Shown: positions 1 to 7,429 of the stretch, in pieces | Layout of the letters: every line of letters begins with the position of its first letter | Position numbering within the stretch: position 1 is the first letter of the stretch | Assembly: GCA_050258235.1 (NCBI GenBank) | Contig: JBLMYK010000244.1 | Coordinates: 1-19,886, forward strand | DNA length: 19,886 nucleotides | From: JAKOQB01 sp050258235 | GTDB lineage: Bacteria; Pseudomonadota; Gammaproteobacteria; Burkholderiales; Burkholderiaceae_F | Direction of reading: 5' to 3' | Notes under the pieces: generated by a model | What the model saw: the letters and a program-made list of their open reading frames with translations, nothing else | What the model was told of the DNA's origin: nothing | Database searches by the model: none | Program-made: the position numbers and the translations under genes

Positions 1-1
1 C

Positions 2-1762
2 GCGGCCGGCATGCTGTCCGACCGGCTCGATGTCACCCTGCTGGTCGAGCGTGCCGGCGGCGCGCTGGGACAGGTGCGAGAACACGCAGTGCACAGCGGC
101 CATCTGGTGCACCTGTCGGGCTGGCTCGGGGCGTTCGAGGCCGAGTGGGAAAGCCGCAACCCGATCGACCTCGACCTGTGCACGCGCTGCAATGCATGCA
201 TCGAAGCCTGCCCGGAGGACGCGATCGATTTCAGCTACCAGGTCGATCTCGAGGTCTGCCGCAGCCACCGCGATTGCGTCCGCGCCTGCGGTGTGGCCGG
301 CGCGATCGACTTCACGCGTGAGCCGCAGAAGGCGTCCGAACGATTCGATCTCGTGCTCGACCTGCGCGAGCGGCCCGCGTTCACGATGCACCAGTTGCCG
401 CAGGGTTACTTCCACGCGGGCGGCGACGAACGCGCGCTGGTCAAGGCGGTTCTGTCTCTGCGTGAACTGACCGGCGAATTCGAGAAGCCGAAGTTCTTCT
501 CCTACCAGCCAAGCCTGTGCGCGCACAGCCGCAACGAGAAAGTCGGCTGTTCCGCCTGCGTCGAGGTCTGCTCCGCGCGGGCGATCCGCAGCGAGTTCTC
601 GATGAAGGGCAAGCCGCGCAGCACGGCTCCGGCGCGCGGCCCCGATGCGCCGCCTGTGCGGCCGAGCGGCGGCGTCATCGTCGTCGAGCCGCATCTGTGC
701 GCCGGCTGCGGCGCCTGCACGACCGTGTGTCCGAGCGGCGCGATCTCGTTTGCCTACCCCGCGCCGGCCGACCAGGGCCGGCGCCTGCGCACGCTGCTGG
801 CTGCCTACGCCAACGCCGGCGGACGCGACGCCGCGCTGCTGATCCATAGCGAAGGCGCCGGCGCGCGCCGGATCGACGAACTCGGCCGCGCCGCGCGTAC
901 CGACCCGTCGTTTCACGGCGTACCGGCGCGCGTGCTGCCGATTGCGGTCTGGCACACGGCGAGCGTCGGCATCGATCTGTGGCTGTCCGCGATCGCGCAG
1001 GGTGCGCGCAACGTGTGGGTGCTGCTGACGGACGAGGAGGCGCCGGAGTACAAGGACGCGCTCGGTGAGCAGATGGCCGTTGCGCAGGCGATCATCACCG
1101 GACTCGGCTACGCCGGAGCACACTTCGCGCTGCTCGAGGCGCGCGACGCGCGCGATCTCGCCGCGGTCGATGCCGCGCTGCGCGCGCCGCCCGCGCAGGG
1201 CGTGGCACGCGCGGCGACGTTCGCCGCGCAGCCGAACAAGCGCGCGACACTGGAACTCGCGCTCGACCATCTGCTGGCGCAGGCGCCGGCGCCGGCCGAG
1301 GAGATCGCGCTGCCGGCCGCCGGCAATCCATTCGGCAGCCTGCGCATCAACACGGACACCTGCACCATGTGCATGAGCTGCGTCGGCGCCTGTCCGGCAA
1401 ACGCGCTCGCCGACAATCCGGAGCGCCCGCAGCTGCGTTTCGTCGAGAAGAACTGCGTGCAGTGCGGGCTGTGCGTGACGACCTGTCCCGAGAAGGCGAT
1501 CACGCTGCAGCCGCGACTGTGGCTCGCCGACGGCGGCCGCGCGCGCAAGTCGATGCGTGTGCTGCACGAAATGGAGCCGTACCACTGCGTCCGGTGCGGC
1601 AAGCCGTTTGGCACCACGCGTGCGATCGAGAACATGCTGCTGAAGCTTGGCGGCCATGCGGCCTTCCAGGGCGCCGCCGCAGAGCGGCTGAAGATGTGCA
1701 ACGATTGCCGGGCAATCGACATCTTTGCCAGCCAGAGCGAGATCCGCATCACCGATGTTTGA
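2..1762 (+). CDS. Polyferredoxin: multi-cluster 4Fe-4S binding protein, 5'-truncated by the window edge
   Basis: This is an iron-sulfur electron-transfer protein. The frame is open to the left edge; an ATG lies at position 11, but the text before the first cluster reads like the inside of a longer protein, so I treat it as 5'-partial. Numbering from that ATG, cysteines occur at 57/60/63/67 (CxxCxxCxxxCP), 83/89/93 with His86 where a second Cys is expected, 170/180/183/187, 230/233/236/240, 451/454/457/461 and 482/485/488/492. The last pair looks like a classical 2[4Fe-4S] ferredoxin domain. CxxC pairs at 526/529 and 563/566 near the C-terminus could bind zinc. A cysteine-free stretch (about 255-440) separates the two cluster groups. 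No signal peptide or membrane segment is visible in the part present, so it is probably cytoplasmic. TorD and mobA follow with a 9-bp gap and an overlap. This suggests, by inference, electron transfer or assembly for a molybdenum enzyme such as formate dehydrogenase. Confidence 0.85.
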   Translation, partial: AAGMLSDRLDVTLLVERAGGALGQVREHAVHSGHLVHLSGWLGAFEAEWESRNPIDLDLCTRCNACIEACPEDAIDFSYQVDLEVCRSHRDCVRACGVAGAIDFTREPQKASERFDLVLDLRERPAFTMHQLPQGYFHAGGDERALVKAVLSLRELTGEFEKPKFFSYQPSLCAHSRNEKVGCSACVEVCSARAIRSEFSMKGKPRSTAPARGPDAPPVRPSGGVIVVEPHLCAGCGACTTVCPSGAISFAYPAPADQGRRLRTLLAAYANAGGRDAALLIHSEGAGARRIDELGRAARTDPSFHGVPARVLPIAVWHTASVGIDLWLSAIAQGARNVWVLLTDEEAPEYKDALGEQMAVAQAIITGLGYAGAHFALLEARDARDLAAVDAALRAPPAQGVARAATFAAQPNKRATLELALDHLLAQAPAPAEEIALPAAGNPFGSLRINTDTCTMCMSCVGACPANALADNPERPQLRFVEKNCVQCGLCVTTCPEKAITLQPRLWLADGGRARKSMRVLHEMEPYHCVRCGKPFGTTRAIENMLLKLGGHAAFQGAAAERLKMCNDCRAIDIFASQSEIRITDV

Positions 1763-1771
1763 GCACAGATC

Positions 1772-2401
1772 ATGACGACTTCGACCCTGCAGTTCGCACC
1801 GGCCGACGACGCCGAAGAGATTGCGCGCGCCGAGATCTACGGCCTGCTGGCGCGACTGTGGTTGGCGGCCCCGGATCAGGATCTGGCCGAACGAATGCGC
1901 GATGCCGCGAGCCCGGGCAGCGCCAGCGAAGGACCACTGCAGGGGCCGTGGCGCGCGCTGGTCGATGCGATGCGGACGACCAGCGTCGAGGCCGCCGCCG
2001 CCGAGTACGACGCGCTTTTCGAGGGCGTCGGCAGGCCCGAGGTCTTCCTGTATGGCTCGTACTACCTGACCGGGTTCCTCAACGAGCGGCCGCTGGCGCG
2101 CCTGCGCGACGATCTCCAGGTCCTCGGCCTGACGCGCGACGTCGGGCGGGCCGAGACCGAGGACCACGTCGCCTTCCTGTTCGAAGTGATGCGCTATCTG
2201 ATTGCGGGCGACGTCGCCGCCGTCTGCAACGTCGAGCAGCAGCGCCGTTTCTTCCGTGCCCATCTGCAGCCGTGGGTCGACCAGATGTGCGATGCGGTCG
2301 AAGCGCATCCGCGTGCCGGGCTGTGGCGCGCGGTGGCCGGCATGACGCGCGCGTTCATGCAGGTCGAGACGCAAGGTTTCGACATGCTCGAGGAACGATG
2401 A
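1772..2401 (+). CDS. TorD/DmsD-family molybdoenzyme chaperone
   Basis: A 209-residue, probably all-helical cytoplasmic protein. Members of this family bind the apoprotein or twin-arginine leader of molybdenum enzymes and hold it until cofactor is inserted. The family's central signature is present: a YDALFEG-type helix (about residues 79-85), LYGSYYLTGF (93-102) and the E-x2-DH motif at E128-H132 followed by a hydrophobic helix. It starts 9 bp after the polyferredoxin stop, and its TGA overlaps the mobA ATG, so the three genes look like one transcriptional and translational unit. The client enzyme is not in the window. Neighbours of this type usually lie near formate dehydrogenase genes in Burkholderiales, which is an inference from family context. 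Confidence 0.85.
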   Translation: MTTSTLQFAPADDAEEIARAEIYGLLARLWLAAPDQDLAERMRDAASPGSASEGPLQGPWRALVDAMRTTSVEAAAAEYDALFEGVGRPEVFLYGSYYLTGFLNERPLARLRDDLQVLGLTRDVGRAETEDHVAFLFEVMRYLIAGDVAAVCNVEQQRRFFRAHLQPWVDQMCDAVEAHPRAGLWRAVAGMTRAFMQVETQGFDMLEER

Positions 2402-3012
2402 TCGAGCGCGACGACATCACCGGTCTGATCCTTGCCGGCGGCCGCGGCAGCCGCATGGGGGGTGTCGACAAGGGCCTGCAGGGCTACCACGGCATCCCGC
2501 TGGCATTGCACGCGCTGCTGCGCCTGCAGCCGCAGGTCGGCGACGCAATGATCAACGCGAACCGCAACCTGGCGGCATATGAGTCGATGGGGGTGCCGGT
2601 GTGGCCGGATGCGATCCCCGACTTCGCCGGCCCGCTCGCCGGCTGGATGGCCGGCATGGAGCACAGCACGACGCCGTACCTGGTGACGGTGCCATGCGAC
2701 ACCCCGCAGTTCCCGCTCGATCTGGTGGCGCGCCTGGCGCGCACGCTGGCGGAGGCCGACGCGGAAATCGCAATGGCCGCGACGCGCGAGAACGGCGAAA
2801 TCCGTCGCCAGCCGGTGTTCTGCCTGATGAAGACCGACCTCCTCGAAAGCCTGACCGCCTTCCTGCACGCCGGCAACAGCAAGATCGTGCAGTGGACGCG
2901 GCAGCACCGGTGCGTCGAGGTCGTGTTCAACGACGCGCACGCTTTCTTCAACGCGAACACACCGGCCGAGCTGCAGCAGCTGCAGGCTGAGGCCGCGCCG
3001 GGCGATCGCTGA
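2398..3012 (+). CDS. mobA: Molybdenum cofactor guanylyltransferase MobA
   Basis: A 204-residue protein predicted to transfer GMP from GTP to molybdopterin-Mo, forming the bis-MGD cofactor used by DMSO-reductase-family enzymes. The nucleotide-binding N-terminus is intact: LAGG at 12-15, RMGG at 19-22 and DKGL at 24-27. It is followed by GPLAG at 78-82 and the acidic metal-binding segment VPCDTP at 98-103. The length is normal for MobA. The start at 2398 is chosen because this ATG overlaps the TorD stop in an ATGA arrangement and lies just before the conserved GTP-binding strand; the open frame extends far upstream without meaning. No mobB is attached. The product fits the upstream chaperone and polyferredoxin as a cofactor-supply module for a molybdoenzyme. 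Confidence 0.95.
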   Translation: MIERDDITGLILAGGRGSRMGGVDKGLQGYHGIPLALHALLRLQPQVGDAMINANRNLAAYESMGVPVWPDAIPDFAGPLAGWMAGMEHSTTPYLVTVPCDTPQFPLDLVARLARTLAEADAEIAMAATRENGEIRRQPVFCLMKTDLLESLTAFLHAGNSKIVQWTRQHRCVEVVFNDAHAFFNANTPAELQQLQAEAAPGDR

Positions 3013-3020
3013 CGGCGGGA

Positions 3021-3025
3021 AGGAG
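3021..3025 (+). promoter_or_regulatory. Ribosome binding site of the PPK2-family gene
   Basis: AGGAG, within a longer purine run, lies 6 bases before the ATG at 3032. It decides between that start and the overlapping out-of-frame ATG at 3028, which would have only 2 bases of spacing. Confidence 0.7.
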
Positions 3026-3031
3026 CAATGG

Positions 3032-3847
3032 ATGAGCAAGGCGCGCAACCACTATCGCGTGGAGGGCGGCGCGGTCAAGCTGAAGAACTTCGACCCCGGC
3101 GCACGGCCCTACTCGGTCGGCAGCTCGCGCGACGAGGACCGCGCGTGGACCGCCGAGCTGGCCAAGGAGATCGCTGCCTACCAGGACAACTTCTATGCGC
3201 TGCGGCGGGAGAAGCTGCTGATCGTGCTGCAGGGCATGGACACGAGCGGCAAGGACGGCACGATCCGCTCGGTTTTCCAGGCCGTCGATCCGCTCGGCGT
3301 GCGCGCAGTGTCGTATCGGGCGCCAACCGATCCTGAAAAGCAGCGCGATTTCCTGTGGCGCCACCATCGCGATGTCCCCGGGGTCGGCGAAATCGTGATC
3401 TTCAACCGCTCCCACTACGAGGCGGTGCTGATCGAATACGTGCACGGCTGGATCGACAAGGAGGAGCGCAAGCGCCGGCTGAAGCACATCAACACGTTCG
3501 AGCGGCTGCTGACGGATACCGGCACCACGGTCGTCAAGTTCTTCCTGCACATCAGCAAGGACGAACAGCGACGCCGCCTGCAGGAGCGCATCGACGATCC
3601 GGCCAAGAACTGGAAATTCAACATGCAGGATCTGCAGGAGCGCAAGCTGTGGGACGCCTACCAGCGCGCCTACGAGATGGCGCTGGAGGAGACCGGCACG
3701 CGGCTGGCGCCGTGGTACGTGGTGCCGTCGGACAGCAAGACGCATCGCAACCTGATGGTGTCGACGATCCTGCTCGACCTGCTGAAGCGGCTGGCGCCCA
3801 AGCCCCCGCCCGCAATCAAGGAACTTGCCGGCGTGAAGGTGCGGTAG
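3032..3847 (+). CDS. PPK2-family polyphosphate:nucleotide phosphotransferase
   Basis: A 271-residue P-loop kinase-like protein. PPK2 enzymes move phosphate between inorganic polyphosphate and nucleoside mono- or diphosphates. The Walker A loop GMDTSGKDG is at residues 68-76. The Walker B region reads FNRSHYE (124-130) rather than the FDRSWY form of typical class I enzymes, which points to the PPK2-related nucleotide phosphotransferase subgroup (class III-like). A basic lid follows (about 150-170), as does the conserved KNWKF-x-DL region. The start at 3032 is chosen over an out-of-frame ATG at 3028 because AGGAG (3021-3025) sits 6 bases ahead and the downstream frame carries all motifs. It begins 19 bp after mobA but is functionally unrelated. 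It ends only 3 bp from the stop of the convergent DUF3108 gene. Substrate preference (AMP or ADP) cannot be read from the sequence. Confidence 0.9.
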   Translation: MSKARNHYRVEGGAVKLKNFDPGARPYSVGSSRDEDRAWTAELAKEIAAYQDNFYALRREKLLIVLQGMDTSGKDGTIRSVFQAVDPLGVRAVSYRAPTDPEKQRDFLWRHHRDVPGVGEIVIFNRSHYEAVLIEYVHGWIDKEERKRRLKHINTFERLLTDTGTTVVKFFLHISKDEQRRRLQERIDDPAKNWKFNMQDLQERKLWDAYQRAYEMALEETGTRLAPWYVVPSDSKTHRNLMVSTILLDLLKRLAPKPPPAIKELAGVKVR

Positions 3848-3850
3848 GTT

Positions 3851-4558
3851 CTAAGGAAAGGTCGCCGACCGCAGTTCGTTGGCGATCACCGCGCCCTTCC
3901 GATCGGTGAAGCGCACGCGCACCGGCAGGTCGCACAGCGACGGCGCCAGCCAGATCTCCAGCCGATCGTCGCTGGCGTCCATCGGGCGTTCGAATTTCAG
4001 CGTCTTGAAGCGCCCTGCCGGCGTATCGACGCTTTCCGCGCCGCGCGCGACCAGGTGGTAGATCGATGAGCCGCGCACGCCGGCCACCGGCAGGTCTCCG
4101 ATCGCGGCGCGCTTGCGCAGCAGCCATCCCAGCTGCAGCATCAGGCTCAACCGGTCCTGCATCTGCGCCTCAGTCGGCACGATCTTGTCGGTGGCCGAGA
4201 AGGTCACCCGTTCGTCCTTCCAGTCGAGATGCGTCGTCATCAGCGGCTTGTTGCCGTTGCGCTCCGAATATTCCGCCGGCTCGATGCCGGTTGCGCCGAC
4301 CCGTCCGCGCGAGGACTGTCGGGCGCTGAACCAGATGCCGGCGGAGGTTTCCGACACCAGCGCATAGGCGTCGCCGTCGCGCGTCAGCGTCAGGGTGTTG
4401 TCGCCGCTCAAGCTGAGAAACGCGCGTGTCGCCTGGATGTCGTACTCGAAGCGGAACGACGGCGGCCACGGGCGATCGCTCGGGCAGGTCGGCGTCGCGA
4501 GCGCCGTCTGCGTCAGTCCGATTCCCAGCAGCAGGAAGATCGCGCGCGCCGTCAACAC
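3851..4558 (-). CDS. Exported DUF3108-domain protein
   Basis: A 235-residue protein with a short N-terminal signal peptide (a hydrophobic run after MLTAR ending near TALA, about residues 1-22), so probably periplasmic or secreted. The rest matches the DUF3108 pattern: a beta-rich body, an MQDRLSLMLQL segment, and a C-terminal block with AGRFKTLKFERP, EIWLAP and PVRVRFTDRKG. The same blocks recur in the neighbouring gene 4560-5711, so the two are paralogues. The start codon is separated from the upstream gene's stop by a single base, indicating co-transcription and probable coupling. The family has no assigned biochemical role that I know of. It is convergent with the PPK2-family gene, with 3 bp between stops, which leaves no room for a separate terminator. 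Confidence 0.8.
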   Translation of the reverse strand: MLTARAIFLLLGIGLTQTALATPTCPSDRPWPPSFRFEYDIQATRAFLSLSGDNTLTLTRDGDAYALVSETSAGIWFSARQSSRGRVGATGIEPAEYSERNGNKPLMTTHLDWKDERVTFSATDKIVPTEAQMQDRLSLMLQLGWLLRKRAAIGDLPVAGVRGSSIYHLVARGAESVDTPAGRFKTLKFERPMDASDDRLEIWLAPSLCDLPVRVRFTDRKGAVIANELRSATFP

Positions 4559-4559
4559 G

Positions 4560-5711
4560 TCATTGCGCCGGAATCGCGATTTGCGCGAGCACGTTCTCGG
4601 TCACCTGACCGCGGCGATCGGTGAACCGCAGCTTCACCGGCAGCCACGCCGCGCCCGGCGCCAGCCAGACTTCGATGCGCGAATCGCTGCCGTCGACGCC
4701 TTTCGGGCGCTCCAGCTTCACGGTGTCGAATTCGCCCGCGCCGGTTTGCAGGTTCTCGCTGCCGATGACGGTGAAGCGATAGGTCGTCACATCGTCGCGC
4801 GCACCCACCGCCAGCGCGATCGTCGTGCCGGCACGAAAACGGTCGCGCAGCCGCTGACCGAGCGCCATCAGCTGGAACTGGAACGACAGCCGATCCTGCA
4901 TGCCCTCGCGCAGTTCGCGCTCGTGGGTTTTCGTGCTGAACGTCACCCGGCGCGTCTCCCAGTCGAAATTGGTCGCCCAGGCGGAGCGGCCGATCGTCTT
5001 CTCCGTATAGCGCTCCGGCGCGAGCCCGAAGCGCTGCACGTGCCCGGTCGAGTCCAGCTCGAGCAGGGTCAGGCCGAAGACGGTCGTCACCAGGCTGGCA
5101 AGATAGCTGCGATCGTCTTCGAAGCGCCAGTTCACCGTGGTCTTGCCGGTAACAGCCGGGAATCGCGTGTCCGTCGTCTCGTAGACGTAGCGCGCCGAGA
5201 CCGGCAAGGCAGCCGGCCCCAGGGGCGGGGATTCGAGTTCGGCGAGCAGCGCGCTGCCGCTGGCATCGAGTTCACCGCCGAGGCTGATGGCTGCCGCGTC
5301 GGCGGGCGATGCTGGCTCCGTCATTGGCTCCGCGGGCGGTGTGGTCGCAGTCTCCTGCGGCGCAGGCGCCAGGTCACGTGCCGGCGGAGCCGGCGCAGGC
5401 TCCTGCGTCGCCGCCGACTCGACCATCGGCGTCGCCGGGCGCGGCTCTGGCGCAGGTTTCGCGATGGGCCGTTCAGGCGTCCGGGCCTTCGGCATCTCGA
5501 CCGGCGCCGCTTCCGGCCGCCGTAGCGTGACTTCGATCAGACCACCCTGTCCGAATCCGATCGGCGGGATCATCTGCAGCGCGCGCTGGCCGACGACGAG
5601 AACGATCGCATGCGCGGCGAGCGACAGCACCAGCACGACGAATGCGCGCCCGATCCACGCGCGCATTCCCGCGGCTGGGGCGGCTGAAAAGGCAAGGGCG
5701 CGCGAACTCAT
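4560..5711 (-). CDS. Membrane-anchored DUF3108 protein with TonB-like N-terminus
   Basis: A 383-residue protein in three parts. Residues about 17-41 form one transmembrane helix preceded by basic residues. About 62-145 is a Pro/Ala/Glu-rich linker. The remainder is a DUF3108 domain with the same blocks as the downstream paralogue: MQDRLSFQFQL, AGEFDTVKLERP, EVWLAP and PVKLRFTDRRG. The anchor carries S30-x3-H34, the SxxxH arrangement found in the TonB membrane helix. The following IEVTLRRPEAAPVE stretch and proline-rich linker also resemble TonB proteins. The expected topology is inner-membrane anchor with a periplasmic domain (inference). No exbB/exbD or TonB C-terminal domain is present, so this is not TonB itself. 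It is the first gene of a two-gene minus-strand unit. Confidence 0.8.
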   Translation of the reverse strand: MSSRALAFSAAPAAGMRAWIGRAFVVLVLSLAAHAIVLVVGQRALQMIPPIGFGQGGLIEVTLRRPEAAPVEMPKARTPERPIAKPAPEPRPATPMVESAATQEPAPAPPARDLAPAPQETATTPPAEPMTEPASPADAAAISLGGELDASGSALLAELESPPLGPAALPVSARYVYETTDTRFPAVTGKTTVNWRFEDDRSYLASLVTTVFGLTLLELDSTGHVQRFGLAPERYTEKTIGRSAWATNFDWETRRVTFSTKTHERELREGMQDRLSFQFQLMALGQRLRDRFRAGTTIALAVGARDDVTTYRFTVIGSENLQTGAGEFDTVKLERPKGVDGSDSRIEVWLAPGAAWLPVKLRFTDRRGQVTENVLAQIAIPAQ

Positions 5712-5794
5712 CGATAGCCATCAACGATTGAACCGGGCTGCGAGCCGACACGTTCTAAGATAGCCGCGTCTCCGGGCGAACGAAGAATAGTCGA
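5712..5794. other. Divergent intergenic region between the DUF3108 pair and the FAH-family gene
   Basis: These 83 bases must hold both outward promoters. A plus-strand TAAGAT (5756-5761) could serve as a -10 element, but the nearest TTGAAC (5728-5733) lies 22 bases upstream, too far for a good sigma-70 pair. No convincing operator was seen. Confidence 0.35.
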
Positions 5795-6811
5795 ATGAAG
5801 CTGGCAACACTGCGCGACGGATCGCGCGATGGACAACTCGCCGTCGTATCGCGCGACCTGACGACCGCGTATTTCGCCACCGGCATCGCCGGGCGGATGC
5901 AGACTCTGCTGGACGACTGGACCTTCCATGCGCCGCAGCTCGAAGAGCTGTACCAGGCCCTGAACGAGGGCCGGGCCCGGCACGCGTTCGCATTCGATCC
6001 AGCCCAGTGCATGGCGCCGCTGCCGCGCGCGTTCCAGTGGGCCGATGGGTCGGCCTACGTCAATCATGTCGAACTGGTGCGGCGGGCCCGCGGTGCCGAG
6101 ATGCCGGCATCGTTCTGGACCGATCCGCTGATGTACCAGGGCGGCTCCGACGATCTGCTGGGCGCGCGCGACGACATCGTATGCGCGTCGGAGGACTTCG
6201 GCATCGACTTCGAAGCCGAAGTCGCGGTCGTGACCGATGATGTGCCGATGGGGACACCGGCCGGGCGGTGCGCCGAGCACATCAGGCTGCTGATGCTGGT
6301 CAACGACGTCAGCCTGCGTAACCTGATTCCGGCGGAACTTGCGAAGGGTTTCGGGTTCTTCCAGTCCAAGCCGGCGAGCGGATTCTCTCCGGTTGCGGTC
6401 ACGCCCGACGAACTCGGGGCCGCGTGGCACGACGGCAAGCTGCACCTGCCGCTGGTCGTGCACTGGAACGGCACGCAGGTCGGCGCTCCCAACGCTGGCG
6501 AGGACATGACATTCGGGTTTCCGCAGTTGATCGCCCACATCACGCGAACCCGCAACGTCGGCGCGGGCAGCATCGTCGGATCCGGCACGGTATCGAACCT
6601 CGACCGTACGCGTGGCTACTGCTGCATCGCTGAAAAGCGTAGTCTGGAGATGATTGCCGACGGCAAGCCGACGACGCCGTTCATGAAGTTCGGTGACACG
6701 GTGCGCATCGAGATGTTCGACGCAGCGGGGCGTTCGATTTTCGGTGCGATCGACCAGCGCGTGGCGCCGCTGCAGCGCGCGACGCCGGGCCGAACCAAGG
6801 GGGAGGGATGA
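5795..6811 (+). CDS. Fumarylacetoacetate hydrolase (FAH) family protein
   Basis: A 338-residue cytoplasmic protein of the FAH superfamily, whose members hydrolyse or decarboxylate 2-oxo or beta-diketo acids using a divalent metal. An N-terminal domain (about 1-125) is followed by the catalytic fold. The metal-binding segment GIDFEAEVAVV (136-146) supplies acidic residues E140/E142, and NDVSLRN (170-176) supplies D171. KGFGFFQSKP and GTVSNLDRTRGYCC-type glycine-rich turns follow, in the family order. The length suits the two-domain FAH subgroup common in betaproteobacteria. The exact substrate (fumarylacetoacetate or another diketo acid) cannot be assigned. Its TGA overlaps the ATG of the PhaM-like gene, so the two are translationally coupled. 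No homogentisate or tyrosine-catabolism neighbours are visible. Confidence 0.88.
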   Translation: MKLATLRDGSRDGQLAVVSRDLTTAYFATGIAGRMQTLLDDWTFHAPQLEELYQALNEGRARHAFAFDPAQCMAPLPRAFQWADGSAYVNHVELVRRARGAEMPASFWTDPLMYQGGSDDLLGARDDIVCASEDFGIDFEAEVAVVTDDVPMGTPAGRCAEHIRLLMLVNDVSLRNLIPAELAKGFGFFQSKPASGFSPVAVTPDELGAAWHDGKLHLPLVVHWNGTQVGAPNAGEDMTFGFPQLIAHITRTRNVGAGSIVGSGTVSNLDRTRGYCCIAEKRSLEMIADGKPTTPFMKFGDTVRIEMFDAAGRSIFGAIDQRVAPLQRATPGRTKGEG

Positions 6812-7422
6812 GCAAGAAGCGCGCACTGGGGATGAGCGGCCTGCCTTTTGCAGGCACGGTCAGCGACAGCCTCGACATGGTCAGGCGCATCTGGGGCGTG
6901 ACCGGTTTGCCGACGCTGCCCTCGACCGCAGGCATGGTGCAGTTCGCGCAGAGCCTGCCGCAGGCGCTTCCTTCGATGATCGCACCGACGCTCGACGTTG
7001 AAGAGATCGACAAGCGCATCGCCGATCTGCGCGCCGTCGAGCAATGGCTGAACCTGAACGCGAGCATGCTCAGCACGGCGATCCAGAGCCTGGAGGTCCA
7101 GCGCAACACGATCGCCACGCTGCGTTCGTTCGGCGGCGCGATGCTGACCACGATGACCAAGCCGGGCGAGGTGCCCGCGGCGCCGGCCGGCCTGGCGACC
7201 ACGCCCGCGGTGGCAGTGGTGCCAGTCGTGCCAAATCCGAAACGCCGGCGCAAGGCTGCAGCCGCGGCAACGGCGGGACTTGCGCTGAATCCTGCTGTCT
7301 GGTGGAACACGCTGCACGATCAGTTCACCAAGGTCGCAGCGGCCGCAACGCAACCCGAAAAGAAGAAGGAAAGCGGGCCGGCACCGGCGAAACCGAGGCG
7401 GCGCAAGCGCGCCGCCGGATAG
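6808..7422 (+). CDS. phaM: PhaM-like polyhydroxyalkanoate granule-associated regulatory protein
   Basis: A 204-residue protein resembling PhaM, which in Ralstonia/Cupriavidus activates PHB synthase and attaches granules to the nucleoid. The conserved core is clear: a DMVRRIWG-type segment (23-30), then a helical block from about 62 to 110 containing EEIDKRIADL, VEQWLNLN and SLEVQRNTIATLRSF. The rest is low-complexity and Ala-rich, with two basic clusters, PKRRRK (144-149) and KPRRRKRAAG at the extreme C-terminus. These are the lysine/arginine-rich type of tail thought to bind DNA in PhaM. It overlaps the FAH-family gene by 4 bp. No phaC, phaA or phaB lies in the window. The symbol is assigned from the core block by eye and should be read as PhaM-family. 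Confidence 0.78.
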   Translation: MSKKRALGMSGLPFAGTVSDSLDMVRRIWGVTGLPTLPSTAGMVQFAQSLPQALPSMIAPTLDVEEIDKRIADLRAVEQWLNLNASMLSTAIQSLEVQRNTIATLRSFGGAMLTTMTKPGEVPAAPAGLATTPAVAVVPVVPNPKRRRKAAAAATAGLALNPAVWWNTLHDQFTKVAAAATQPEKKKESGPAPAKPRRRKRAAG

Positions 7423-7429
7423 GCAGTCC

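Noticed and set aside
4395..5525. A 376-codon plus-strand open frame across the DUF3108 pair
   Set aside because: It spans both minus-strand genes, and its Arg-rich tail is the antisense of the proline/alanine linker.
5708..6826. A 372-codon minus-strand open frame opposite the FAH-family gene
   Set aside because: Low-complexity Arg/Ala-rich translation, no start context, and the plus-strand protein is a full FAH-family enzyme.
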